From Mytilus galloprovincialis (taxonomy: Eukaryota > Mollusca > Bivalvia > Mytilida > Mytilidae): 64,000 nt of DNA. Position 1 is the first letter of the stretch; the number at the start of each line of letters is the position of its first letter. Location of the stretch: contig NC_134838.1 of NCBI RefSeq assembly GCF_965363235.1, forward strand, positions 3,725,001-3,789,000, in the 5' to 3' direction. A program made the translations under genes and the position numbers. Positions 34,430 to 46,800 of this stretch are shown here, in pieces. The notes under the pieces are model-generated. The model searched no databases, was not told the origin of the DNA, and saw only the letters and a program-made list of their open reading frames with translations.

Positions 34430-35060
34430 TTAAGCCTTCCAATTGATATTATATCGTGTGTTTTTCTATGTTGTGATGTTATACTATTGTTCCAGAAAAA
34501 GAGAGAAGGTTTGGTACCATTAAAACGTTTCGTCCCGCTGCAAATGTTTGCACCTGTCCTAAGTCAGGAATCTGATGTACTGTAGTTGTCGTTTGTTTAT
34601 GTAATTTATACGTGTTTCTCGTTTTTTATATAGATTAGAACGTTGGTTTTCCCGTTTGGATGGTTTTACACTAGTAATTGTGGGACCCTTTATAGCTTGT
34701 TGTTAGCTGTGAGCCAAGGCTCCGTGTTGAAGGCCGTACATTGACCTATAATGGTTTATTTTTATAAATTGTTATTTGGATGGAGAGTTGTCTCATTGGC
34801 ACTCACACCACATCTTCCTATATCTTTATACAATAAAATTGAGAATGGAAATGGGGAATGTGTCACAGTGACAACAACCCGACCATAGAACCGACAACAG
34901 CAGAAGGTCGCCAGCAGGTCTTCAATGCAGCGAGAATTTCGATCCCGCACCCGGAGGCGTCCTTCAGCTGGCCCCTAAACAAATATATATACTAGTTCAG
35001 TGATAATGAACGCCATACTAAACTCCAATTTCCATTCTGAAAAAAAGACGAAAGATACCA
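34430..35060 (+). repeat. Dispersed repeat, family C, with adjacent composite repeat
   Basis: 34430-34830 is the fullest family C copy (AAAACGTTTCGTCCCGCTGC, CACCTGTCCTAAGTCAGGA, GTTGTCTCATTGGCACTCAC). It is followed by a second block, 34850-35060 (GTGACAACAACCCGACCATA, GCACCCGGAGGCGTCC, TAAACTCCAATTTCC). The second block's CCGGAG...GGCCCC wording recurs at 56520-56575. Non-coding. Confidence 0.65.
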
Positions 35061-35290
35061 AAGGAACAATCTACCCATAAGTCGAAAGCGAACTTAAAAA
35101 TAATACAAAAACAAACAAAAAAGACAAAACGACAAAATCAGTATACAAAACACAACACAGAACACTGTCAGAAGAATGCGCAACAGAATACAACCATAAA
35201 CCAAACATACACTTTCATTTGCACACTGTAACGATTAGTTACCACAGTCGTCTTTTGTTAACGCGTAGTCCTTCCAATAGCTTGATTCGA

Positions 35291-35336
35291 GTGCCACTGA
35301 TGAGTTTTACGTACATGAAATGGGTGTCTGGTCTGC
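35291..35336 (+). repeat. Hammerhead-like remnant
   Basis: CTGATGA (35297-35303), GAAA (35317-35320) and a GTC triplet (35326-35328) are in hammerhead order, with partial stem I (TGCCA / TGGT). Stem II (GTTTTACGTACAT) is poor. It is probably a diverged relative of the 150-bp hammerhead repeat. Confidence 0.45.
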
Positions 35337-36879
35337 TGGTTTATATGCCCAATACAGGTACTATTAATATTTTTTTTCAAATAACTCTTAAGACTCGTTC
35401 TCATTTTGACATATACAAATACAGTTTTTATATTCGATATAACTCAGTTCTGATTGAAACTCATGTTTACAAAGATAAATTTATAAAATACTATTTTAAT
35501 ACAACATCCTTTTATTTCATTTATCATCTGCAGGGGTCCTTCATCCGGATCAATCATCATGCAAGTCTGATTATTGTTTCAATCTTTGGTTAATCAGAGT
35601 CAAACGTATTGATGGCTTCTTTGTTGTGGTGCATGACGATGTTATAATTGTTTGTTTACTAGTCAAACTCATACCTAATCTTTGTGGTCAGTATCACGAT
35701 TCTTAACTAACAATAGATGATGAATTTAGATAACATGAACAAATATTTGATGAAAGTTTATTTAACCCTACAATTAATAAATCAAGAAATGTGCCAGATA
35801 TATGATAATATATAATTGCTGTTTAATTAAAAATGTACATATTTGCTAACATACTATAATGATGATGTAAATAGAACTGTGTATTCCTTATTGAAAAGAG
35901 TGGCGGATTATGACACGGGGACATTCAAAGCTCACATATCGAAGAGAACTGCCAATTAACGTCATATCATTTGAACGACGAACAAGATTGCCTTACAAAT
36001 GATTCTGGTTTGTATTTTTTAATTTTCAAATATTTGTTCAAATATGAGTCAAGTGTTTTCTTTAAATGATAATTGTTGCATATATTAAATTTAAAAAAAG
36101 TTAAATCAGTAGGTCAAACACATTAGGTGTTCAAGTTAATTTGCACTTGATTTTTTAGAATTATATGAAACAAAAATAGTTTTTTCATTTTATGTACACA
36201 TATTATATATTTACATGCAATATTGTTTAAATCCTTTTTAATTGACTAGGAGAGGTGCTAGAAGTAATTCCATTTAGACAGTAGATTATAAACTTGTAAT
36301 TCTCCTATCTCCCATCAATATCCGGAATTAATATTAAAGTTAAAACAACAATCCGGAAAGGGCTCCATGCGGGAGATGTAATACCAATTCGAGTTTCATA
36401 ATCTAATGAATTGTGGGTAACGTTTTCAAAAGCGTATACTAAAACGTTGTGATTGGTTTAAACGTTCTAGACAATGGAAATTCAAGCAATAACGTAACGT
36501 TATTTACATGTTGGTGTGCGAACAATGAGATTACCCATAATCCTTTAGATCCTGAAAAGGCGAATTGGTAGTCACAATATTAATGTTACAAGTTTTACTG
36601 TATCAGATGCAAGTTTCGACTCTCTTTAAAACTGTATAAAAAGACATTTTCCATGTACATTCAATTAGATTGTGTTGACTTACCATATATGTTTTTAGGG
36701 GGGTAAAGGTAATATGTTTCCTCCATAAGCCACAATACTAACAGTTTCTTAGTTTACCACTTTTTTATATAAAAGTTGGACAAATGATGGTATCTATAAT
36801 ATATAAAGAGCAAAAAATAACACTGACATTTTTTTCCCTATATTACAACTGTTTTCAAATGGGTATTTTAAATTTTGTA
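35337..36879. other. Intergenic A+T-rich sequence
   Basis: The 124-codon plus-strand frame at 35219-35593 overlaps the ribozyme remnant and has no family resemblance. Nothing else was recognised. Confidence 0.4.
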
Positions 36880-37270
36880 TTATAGATAAAAAATTAATGT
36901 TTATCTTAGTTTTTACCTTTATAAGAACGATTTTTTTGTGGATCGAATCAGTTAATAAAATTATTTACCTTTGTTTCACTTGCAATGTTGACATTCTTTT
37001 CCTTTAAATAACCGTAAACGGACAATGCATGCGTTATTCTATCTCTTTCTACGGGGTTAAATTGAAGTTCACATCAATACGGATTTAATGAGGTCGAATT
37101 ATTCACTTGCAAGTGAATAATTCATTATCAATGTTCATTAGCTTAATTTGACAAAATAAAATTAGTATTTCACTATTTCACTTTCATTAATGATTGAACA
37201 AAAACATCATACTTTAATTTTTTATATATATCTCGTAGCTAGTGTCCCTTTAATGGAAAGACTAATCTTT
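36880..37270 (-). repeat. Dispersed A+T-rich repeat, family E (reverse copy)
   Basis: This is the reverse complement of text at about 9300-9640, including the ATTCACTTGCAAGTGAAT palindrome. It lies about 500 bases downstream of the receptor 3 stop codon. Confidence 0.6.
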
Positions 37271-37803
37271 TTATTCATAATTATAGCTAATTAACTTTTT
37301 CGAACAGAACGGGGTTTTTTTTGTATAGTAAAGCATTTGTATGCGAAGTATATGTTTTTTACATCTTCTGATGATATCCAAAATATTTTCACTAATCTAG
37401 TTGAAACATTTGAAATACTTTTTGTGCTACATTACAACAGGAAATATACTTGAAAATACATATTTCAATTTTAGATGCTATGTACTAATAGGAATATGAA
37501 AGTAATATAAACTGGGGCCAATAACTTTTTATCTCATTTTCCAAGTTTTATAAACTTTCTCCATTACCAGTTCCGTAAACTTTGTCATCTCAAATTTAGA
37601 ACCATGATTATGGACTGAATTTCTTTTTATGTGTTAAATTTGTCCTAATGTATGGGAAAATGGTAAAGCGTAATGGACTTTCGTTATTATAAAAAGTGAT
37701 TTAATTCATACAACAGAGAAAATAAAGTAAGCAATGCAAAGTTTTTTCTAACTAATTGTTATTGATAGATCTAATTCAATCTTCAGATTGAAAGGATTTG
37801 ATT

Positions 37804-40800
37804 TTAATACCGGGTAACTCTCGTTGTGGAGGTAGTCCCTGATTGTGATACTTGTCCATTATGCTGTGCTTTATATCTTCGGCTGCAAATTCTGAATATT
37901 TTATGAAATCCTGCTTTAAAATTTCCATTTGTATTGTAATAAATCAACCAGTTGATTGATGGGTGTAGATGAGCAAAAACTGTAATAAAGAGATGTACTT
38001 CGTGTGGAAACGTATCATCTGAATCAGCAACAAGCAACGTAGCGAACGGCATCCAACAGGTTGAAAATATTGCATATGCAATAAATATTGTCTTAGCTAG
38101 ACGAAGTGATCTGTTGTCAATGTTTTGGACATTTTCTCTACTCACGATTTGTTTTCGTTTATTTCTGACATAATAGAACAACCGTAAGTACGACATTCCG
38201 ACAACTATCAAGGGAACCCACACAAGACAAACTGACAATACAACGGTGTAACTGTATGTTGCCATTCTGTCCCAAATACATTCCAAACTTTTGTCATCAA
38301 AACCATGTCCACCAATTCCAGCATTATTTAGTAAAACCATGATCATGCCAACGAGATACAGTGATATGCACATTATGATACATGATCGTCGAGTAAATAT
38401 TTTCTCGTAATATGAGTAGTGACAGATTAATATGTATCTGTTCAGACTAAGAAATGTGATGGAACCCAAAGATGAAATACATGACATGGTACAAATTTTT
38501 CCAATGATCTCACAGAGAACTGGGTACTGCAAAAAGAATGGTCGGCCTTCTATTTTACCTGAAAGGAAAGAATTATTTTGAAAGTATTGAATTTAGATTA
38601 TTGCAACTTCAATCACCTATTGTGCAATAAAATTATAGCCCTTTATATATTGTATATTTGTTCATTCGTACCTTTTCCTAGATCGATTGTGACGTCACCA
38701 AATTCGTCCTTGCAATAATAAATACCAACTGTGTCTTTAAATGGAAAAGACATTGCTTACCCTACAGCTTGAGTTCAGCTTCGTGTAAGTTATAGAAATA
38801 GTAAAATCACAAAAAAAGAACTCCGAGAAAATTCAAAACGGAAAGTCCCTAGTCAAATGGCAAACTCAAAAGATAAAACACATCAACGAATGACTAACAA
38901 CTGTTTTTATCAAATAAAAGAAATAATTAAAATTTATCACATATTTGTTATGAAAACCTTAGGTTTTGCATATGCAATAACCTCAAAATTGCCCGGGGCA
39001 AAAAAGAGTATATTGATATTGTGCCCTCTAAATGACGTGACGTCATTGCATCCTTAACGACAATGGCGAACAATGACGGTGCAAAATTTTCGCATTTGTG
39101 TATTGCCATATATTCCAAAATTCTCGCTTTTGTTTATTGCCATATTCTAAAATAAGTCGATATATAATAATAAATTTCTATGGAGTAAATGATAGAAACT
39201 AAATTTGAAAATGTGATAAAAAATTTGTAAATTTGTTTTAATATTTACCTGTTTTGTTTCATTAAATTGTTGTAATTGAACTTTTTCCCCTCTTTCCTGC
39301 AAAACTTAAATATGTGATAAATAGATTATAACATGTCCTTTCCATATTGGACTTGGTATAATCCCTTGACCCATATCGGCCCTCGGCTAAAGCTTCGAGG
39401 CCGATATGGGAGTCTCGGGATGATATCAGGGCCAATATGGACAAGGGCATGTTATAATCTATACTTATGATATAGTAGTTTGCTGATGTTAAAATATCAT
39501 ACATTGATAAAAAGATACAAATTAATATTGCAACCAAATCCTTAGTGAGTCGAATGAATTCCTAAAGTTCTTGTTCCTCTTTATTAAGTGTGGTTGGATT
39601 GTTAGATTTTGAATGCTTATTCCTATTACCATATGACGATAATGAAGGATGATTGTCTTTGTAAGAGAAGAATGTCTTAGATAGGAGAGTTTGGCTATGT
39701 AATCTCTTTCCACGTTTAGATATAAAAATGTATACAATTGCCAATATACTAAATGAGTGATGAGGAATTTTAAAGATTATCACTATTTTGCGAAATTTTC
39801 CTTTAATTGGTAATTTCCTTTCTCAGCACAGTAGAGTGATATGAAAAATTATCGCTAGACACCAATGGTTCAAGTGCCATTTTCAACGAAATTAACAGCG
39901 TCGTCATGGGTAAAATATTGATAAACTGATTATCATTGGTCATCTCAAATCGATTGTTGTTCATACTTTCGCCGTCTCGGCTCAAGCGATAAAACCAATC
40001 TCGTTAAGATGACCAACGATAATCTATAAATATTATATAAGCTAGAACCTCACTAAAATACAAGTCTCTCACGGTCAACCATTTCGTGATGACGTCCATA
40101 AAATTTACAATGGAGATAAAGAACATAAAATAATACTAAGCTATTGAAAACATAATCAACTAGGAGACACCTCGATCGGTTGCTATGTGCTAACGATTTT
40201 TGAACTCACTTTATCGGAAATGACCATACATGCCGACGAGAATTAACGTTCACTTTGCTTTTGAGTACACTGTTTTATAAAGTTGCGGGTAAAACAATTC
40301 TAATACAAAGTTATATATGGCCTTTGTACGTAAAAGAGGGACGAATGATACCAGAGGGACAGTCAAACTCATAAATCGACAATAAACTGACAACGCCATA
40401 GCTAAACATGAAAAGGACAAACAGAAAAACAATAGTACACATAACACAACATAGAAAACTAATGAATAAACAACACGAACTCCAACAAAAACTAGGGGTG
40501 ATCTCAGGTGATCCGGAAGGGTAAGCAGATCCTGCTCCACATGTGGCACCCGTTGTGTTGCTTATGAGATAACAAATCCGGTAAATAGTCTAATTCGGTA
40601 GGTCACATTTATGAAAGGGAAGGAACTGTAGTTACGACGTAACGAACATGCCCGATATCATTGGTGAAACGGTTATTCCATAACGGTCAACCAACTCGTG
40701 ATGGCGTCCGTAAAATTTACGAAGAGATGATTTCAACTTCACCATTTGGAACTCTTGATTTAATAGCTTCCTTGTGAGCAACAACCCTCTATCAAGAAAA

Positions 40801-43800
40801 TCATGATAGGAAATGCAAGCACGGGAATATCGTATCTATGGGATAGATGCATTCGACATAGTCACCAAATTTTAAATTATTTAGTAAAAGAACATCATCT
40901 ATATAGCGGAAAAGGCAATTTTGTGAGGGCCTCAGGAAAGATTACTTTATTGTAACTAACTGAGTTTACCCTCTTTAAATAAAGAATTTATTATTATTAT
41001 TATTATTATTATTATCAATTGGGAGATATATACACCGTATGCAGGTGCTGCTGGAATGTTGCTACTTAGAAATGGAAAGTTCTCAATTGGGAAGATGAAA
41101 TCATCACTTTTTTCGTAAAGTTTTTTTTCAATTGACCCTCATTGTCAATTTCTATATGTAAGTCAAGATATGAGGCCGACTTAACTGTATCTGTTGTATT
41201 CTATATTTCGTGTTCAATGGGATAGATGCATTCGACAGTCACAAAATTTAAATTATTTAGTGAAAGAACATCATCTATATAGCGGAAAGTAGAGTTAAAG
41301 GATTTTTCCAACTTCTTATCTTTCTTTCTAAGAAGTTCCTGTATGAGGTCAGCCTCATAATAATAAAGAAACAAGTCTACAAGAAGAGGGGCACAATTCG
41401 TTCCCGTTGGAATGTCGATAGTCTGTTAAAAAACACGTCCTCCGAACGTAACAAATATGTTGTCAATCAAGAAATCAAGCATCTTGATCATGTCAGTTTC
41501 AGACAATTTTTTTTAATCAGAGTGATCCTTTACAGAGTAGGATTTATCACTTCCTAAGACAAGATACTTGTATCTTCATTGGCCATTCTTTTTTATGAAA
41601 CAAAGCAATACCAACTCTTTCAATGTGTCTGTTAGTTTGGAATGCGGAATACTTGTATAAAGTGTAGATAAGTCAAATGTTTTAATACTATTACAACATG
41701 GAAGAGAGTTAGATTGTATGTTCTCTAAAAGATCGCCACCTCTAGAATATGCAGTTTCACAATAACTTTGAAGCCCGTCTTTGATTGCTGATAAAATAGA
41801 TGTTAATAAATTAGAAAGAGGTTTTGTGGAGCACTTGGAAGACCCAGTAATATACCGTTGTTTGTAAGGACACTTATGCAGTTTAGATTTACCAATACAG
41901 TGATGGAAGATCCAGTTCATTATCTTTGGTTGAAATTCCAAAGGAACATAGAACAGACCTATGAATATCCAGGATTTCCTCTTTAGTAAGTATCGTGAGG
42001 GTATATGTTGGGTTTCCAAGTGAATTGTCAATACCTAATTCGTTTATCAAGCAGTTAATGTAATGAGTTTTATACACAAAAACGATGATGTTTGGGGCTT
42101 TATCTGCGGGGACAACAACATATTTGTCATGAAGGTAGGATAAGTGTTTTGCAACATTATGGTCTTTAAAGATTGACGTAGCATGGGCATTGATAGACCC
42201 ATTCAGTTTCTTTATTCTGATTTGTATCAACGACCTCTGGGCCTTAATCCATTCTACGTCTTCCTTCTCACGCTTAGCCCATTGCCTGGCATAATCCTCG
42301 ACTGAATCCATCAAAATTTTAAAGTTGTATTTCCAATTGATGGATTTGAACTGAGATTAATTAGAATATTATACCGTAAGCATATATTTTATATGCAGTT
42401 GATTTCTTAATAGCACAATCTTTAAAGTTCTAACACAAAAATTTCTTTTGCTATGCATAGCGTTTAATGGGCTGACATTTTCAGTTCAAGTAGTTCACAC
42501 CTTTCAACAGTTTATTCTAGAAAGTGCATGTTTCAATGGATCCTTTGACTGGATTAATGACTTTTTCTAAGATTCCCACGATCTGTTATATTACGTAATT
42601 CTTAAAATTCTTAAAATGTAAAATTTGTTTGCAGTAGAACTCTACGTTTAATTTAACTTATGACACGACTTTGCTTTTGGTTCTTGTAAGTTTGATTAAA
42701 CATGCAACTATAAAATTGTGTGTGTTCCGAGCGCACACTTTATTGAATAAAATAATGGTATTATGTTTCTATATTGATTAATTGTGTATATAGATAATAA
42801 CAATAGAAAAGTGAAACAATAACCCTTTCAGCTTCACATAAAGTTGATAGTTTGCAATTCTTGACTAAAACAGGAATAGTCTGCATGTACGTAAAACATT
42901 TATGTCTTCATGATGACACATAATCATATCTTCAGTAATATTGGTTTATTTGCCACGAGAACACGGATACTGGACAAAGGTTATTTCACATTTCTTGTTT
43001 CCAGTAACTGGTATCATTTTTAAATACAATAAAATATATTGATATCTTGATATAAAAAAAAAGATGTGGTATGATTGCCAATGAGACAACTCTACTCAAG
43101 AGACCAAATGACACAGAAATTAACAACTATAGATCAATGTACGGCCTTCAACAGCCAAGCCCATACCGCATAATCAGCTATAAAATGCCCCGACATGACA
43201 ATGTAAAACAATTCAAACGAGAAAACTAACGGCCTAATTTATGTACAAAAAGTGAACGAAAAACAAATATGTAACACATAAACAAACGACAACCACTGAA
43301 TTACAAGCTCCGTAGTTGGGACAGGCATATACATACAGAATGTGGTGGGTTTAAACATGTAAGTAGGATCCCAACACTCCCCTAACCTTGGACAATGATG
43401 AAACAGTACAACATAAGAACGAAAAGTTTGTTTGTGTTTTGTTTTTATTTTTATTTTTAAAGTAGTCCAACAACAGCGGTATGTATAAATATTTAACAGT
43501 GAATTTAATGGAACACAAAAATAAGAAGATGTGATATCATTACCAGTGAGACTACTATCAACCAGAGACTAAATCAAAGTTTTTAATTGGATATATTTCT
43601 AAATAATTAGTTACCCTTTTCCCAAATGTGACCTACCGATTTAGACTTATTACCGGGTTTGTACTAACATGACCAACACGACTGGAGCTACATATGGAGC
43701 AGAATTTGCTTACCCTTCTGAAACATATGAAATCACTCCCAGTTTTGGTAGAGTTCGTGTTGCTCAATCTTTAGTTTCGTTGGTGTGTTTTGTGTCTTTT

Positions 43801-46800
43801 GTTTGTCTTTGTGTCTTTTCGTTTTGAGTCAAGCGTTGTCAATTGTCAGTTAATTTTCGACTTATGGAAGTCCCTCTGGTATCTTTCGCCTCATCTTAAT
43901 TAAAAGGGTCGATAATTTACCCGGATAGTTTCTGTCTTAACGGGGCTCGATTTGCTAATAAGTTTTTTTTATAGTCATACATCGAAACCAAATCTTTCTT
44001 ATTTCAATGAATTAAGCCAGGTATTAGGAATTTGCGTTGACAAAATCCTTCCCTTAATGCATAACCAGGGATGCATAGATAACGTCCATCACCTTTTCAA
44101 CTGATTTTTTTAGTTTTTTTTTTTTTTATGTTGTCATGTTGTACCAATGTCCAAATGTAGGCGCGCGCTAATATGCTTAACCCTGCCGCATTCTGTATGA
44201 GCCTTTCCCAAGTGACGCGAGGAGCATGTAGTTAAGTGGTTGTAGTATGCTGATCTATATAATATTTCGGGTTTTTTTTGTAACAGAAATCTGGCCGTTA
44301 GATTTCTCGTCTGAATTGTTTGTCATGTCGAAGCTATGCTGTACTGGTTTTGCACATTGTTAAAGGACTTACGTTTGACATACAGTTATTATCTTCCATG
44401 CTAGTCTCTGTTGGAGAGTCGTCTTATGGCAATTATACAAAATCTTCAAACGTTTGTATTGACAGCATTAATAGTATTTCTCTGTTTACATATCCATGCT
44501 CTTTCCTTTTGGAGATCATGAGAGTTTTGTTTCTTAATCCTTTTTAATTCTTAGGAACTTCTGTTGCTGTTTCCGGTATTAAAGTTATGATCACTTGGTA
44601 TAAATTTGGAAAATAATTTGTTTTTCCCTCTGATGTCATATAAAAGTATGTTCTACCATATATAATATTATATATTTATATTTTCTGTACGTATTACCTT
44701 TGTCTATTGTTTTATAATGAACATTTAGTAAGTTATTCTTCATTATAATTCTCATGTTTAACAAACTGGACAATTTCACTCCTCGAATAAAGGCAACAGT
44801 AGAACACCAGTGTCCAAAAGTCATAAATCGATTGAGAAAAACAAATCCGGGTTACAAATCAAAACAGAGGAAAGCACATCAACTATAGGAGAAAAATAAA
44901 GGAACGGATGTCATACAACGAACGATAGGTGCATCAAAGCAAGTTGCAACGATATAGTTCCTTGCATTTTCTACTTTAATTTCATTACAAAGCCCATTGT
45001 CAATGTACTTAAAAGACATTCTGTACATAGGAAGGCGCCAAAAGGTTCTGGAGGTGTTGGCTTTTTGTTAAATGTACAGTTTTAAACTTTTTTTTACGTA
45101 CGTGTGATTGACAAATCTATCGATGGTATATTGGGATTAGAACTTCGTCATAAACAAACAGGCTTGTGTTTCGTTGTATTTTCATGTTATCTACCACCTG
45201 AAAATTCACCATGGGGTAGAGACCCTGAAACTTTTTTCTCTCATATTCTGGCTCAAATTTACTTGCATTGCGATATGGATGCCATCTTTTTATTAGGCGA
45301 TTTTAACTCTCGAATTGGCCATTTGAATGGCTTAAATATTGAATTTGATAATGTTTGTGAAAGGACCACTATAGACTCTGTTTGCAATAAACACGGACAA
45401 GTATTTGTAGAGTTTCTAACTGACAGTAAATTCTGCGTTTTGAATGGTCGTTTTGGTGAAAAATCAAATCAGTACACGTCAATTTCATCAAGAGGCATAT
45501 CTGTTGTCGATTATATATGCGTTCCTCATAATATCATTGGCAGTTGAAAAGACTTAAAGATTGTACCGTGTGGTGACGTTGTTGGTGCCGAGGGAATTCA
45601 AAATCTCATAGACACTCGATGTAAAATTCCTCATCACGCATTTTTAGTTTTTGACTATCATTATAGATACAATTTGAATTCAGAATCGGGTAACGGAAAC
45701 AAAACAGATATCAATAACGATGTGAAGACAGATCAGAACCGAAAAAATTTCAAACTACGTAGTATTCCTGCGGATTTTATGTGTTCCGACATTATTAAAC
45801 AAACGATAAATGTACTTATTAGACCAATCGAGATTTGTAGAGAAGAACAAGGTGAAATAGATAGTATATATGCAGCTTTTTGTGACACAGTTTTTCGTGA
45901 AATGGAAGATAAAGTACCGTTCACTGATTGTTCGAAACGAACACGGAGAAAATTTCGTAATGATAAACCCTTCTGGAATGACGAACTTTCTCGATTATAG
46001 AAGAATATGCGAGACAAAGAAAAGCCGTTTCTTAAAACTAACGGACATGGTGCCCGACGAAAAGCTAGGACAGAATTATCGACTTCTCAAAAACATTTGA
46101 TAATCGTTTACGTTTCTTAGAGAGAAAGTACAAATCGAATTTTGCGCTTGACATTGAAAAAGTCTCTATAGATAATCCACGAAAGTTTTGGGATGAGTTG
46201 AACAAATTGGGCCCGAACAGGAAGAAAGATATACCTATGGAGTGTGATATGGGCGGTGGTAATATAACGTTTGATAGATCGAAAGTTTTACAGAAATGGG
46301 AATATGATTTCTCGAATTTGTATAAAAAAGTTAATACGACATCTGATGATACATTTTACGCACATGCTATGCAACATAAACAGTTACTAGAGGACAATAT
46401 GCTAAACCCTCTTTTTGAACCAAACAGAAAGTTAGATTGAACGATTTCGATCGAAGAAGTAAAGAAGGTTGTTTTTAATTCTAAAGACGGAACATCGCCA
46501 GGCATTGACCTTTTGTATTATGAAGTTTTGAAGAATAATAGTGTTATATCTGTGTAACATAAGCTATTTCAATTATGTTTCGAAACTGGAAAAGTGCCTT
46601 CAGTATGGAGAAAGGCTATACTTCATCCAATTCCAAAAGGTACACAATTAGATCAAAGAATTCCATTAAACTACCGTGGTATAAGTCTGCTTTCTGTACT
46701 AGCCAAGTGTTATAGTTCGGTTTTAAACAACAGATTGCAAAACATGATTCAATTGTTGACGAACAGAACGGATTTCAAAAAGATCGATCATGTTTGGACC

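Noticed and set aside
35219-35593. 124-codon plus-strand frame as a gene
   Set aside because: It starts in the hammerhead-like remnant and has A+T-driven composition with no domain.
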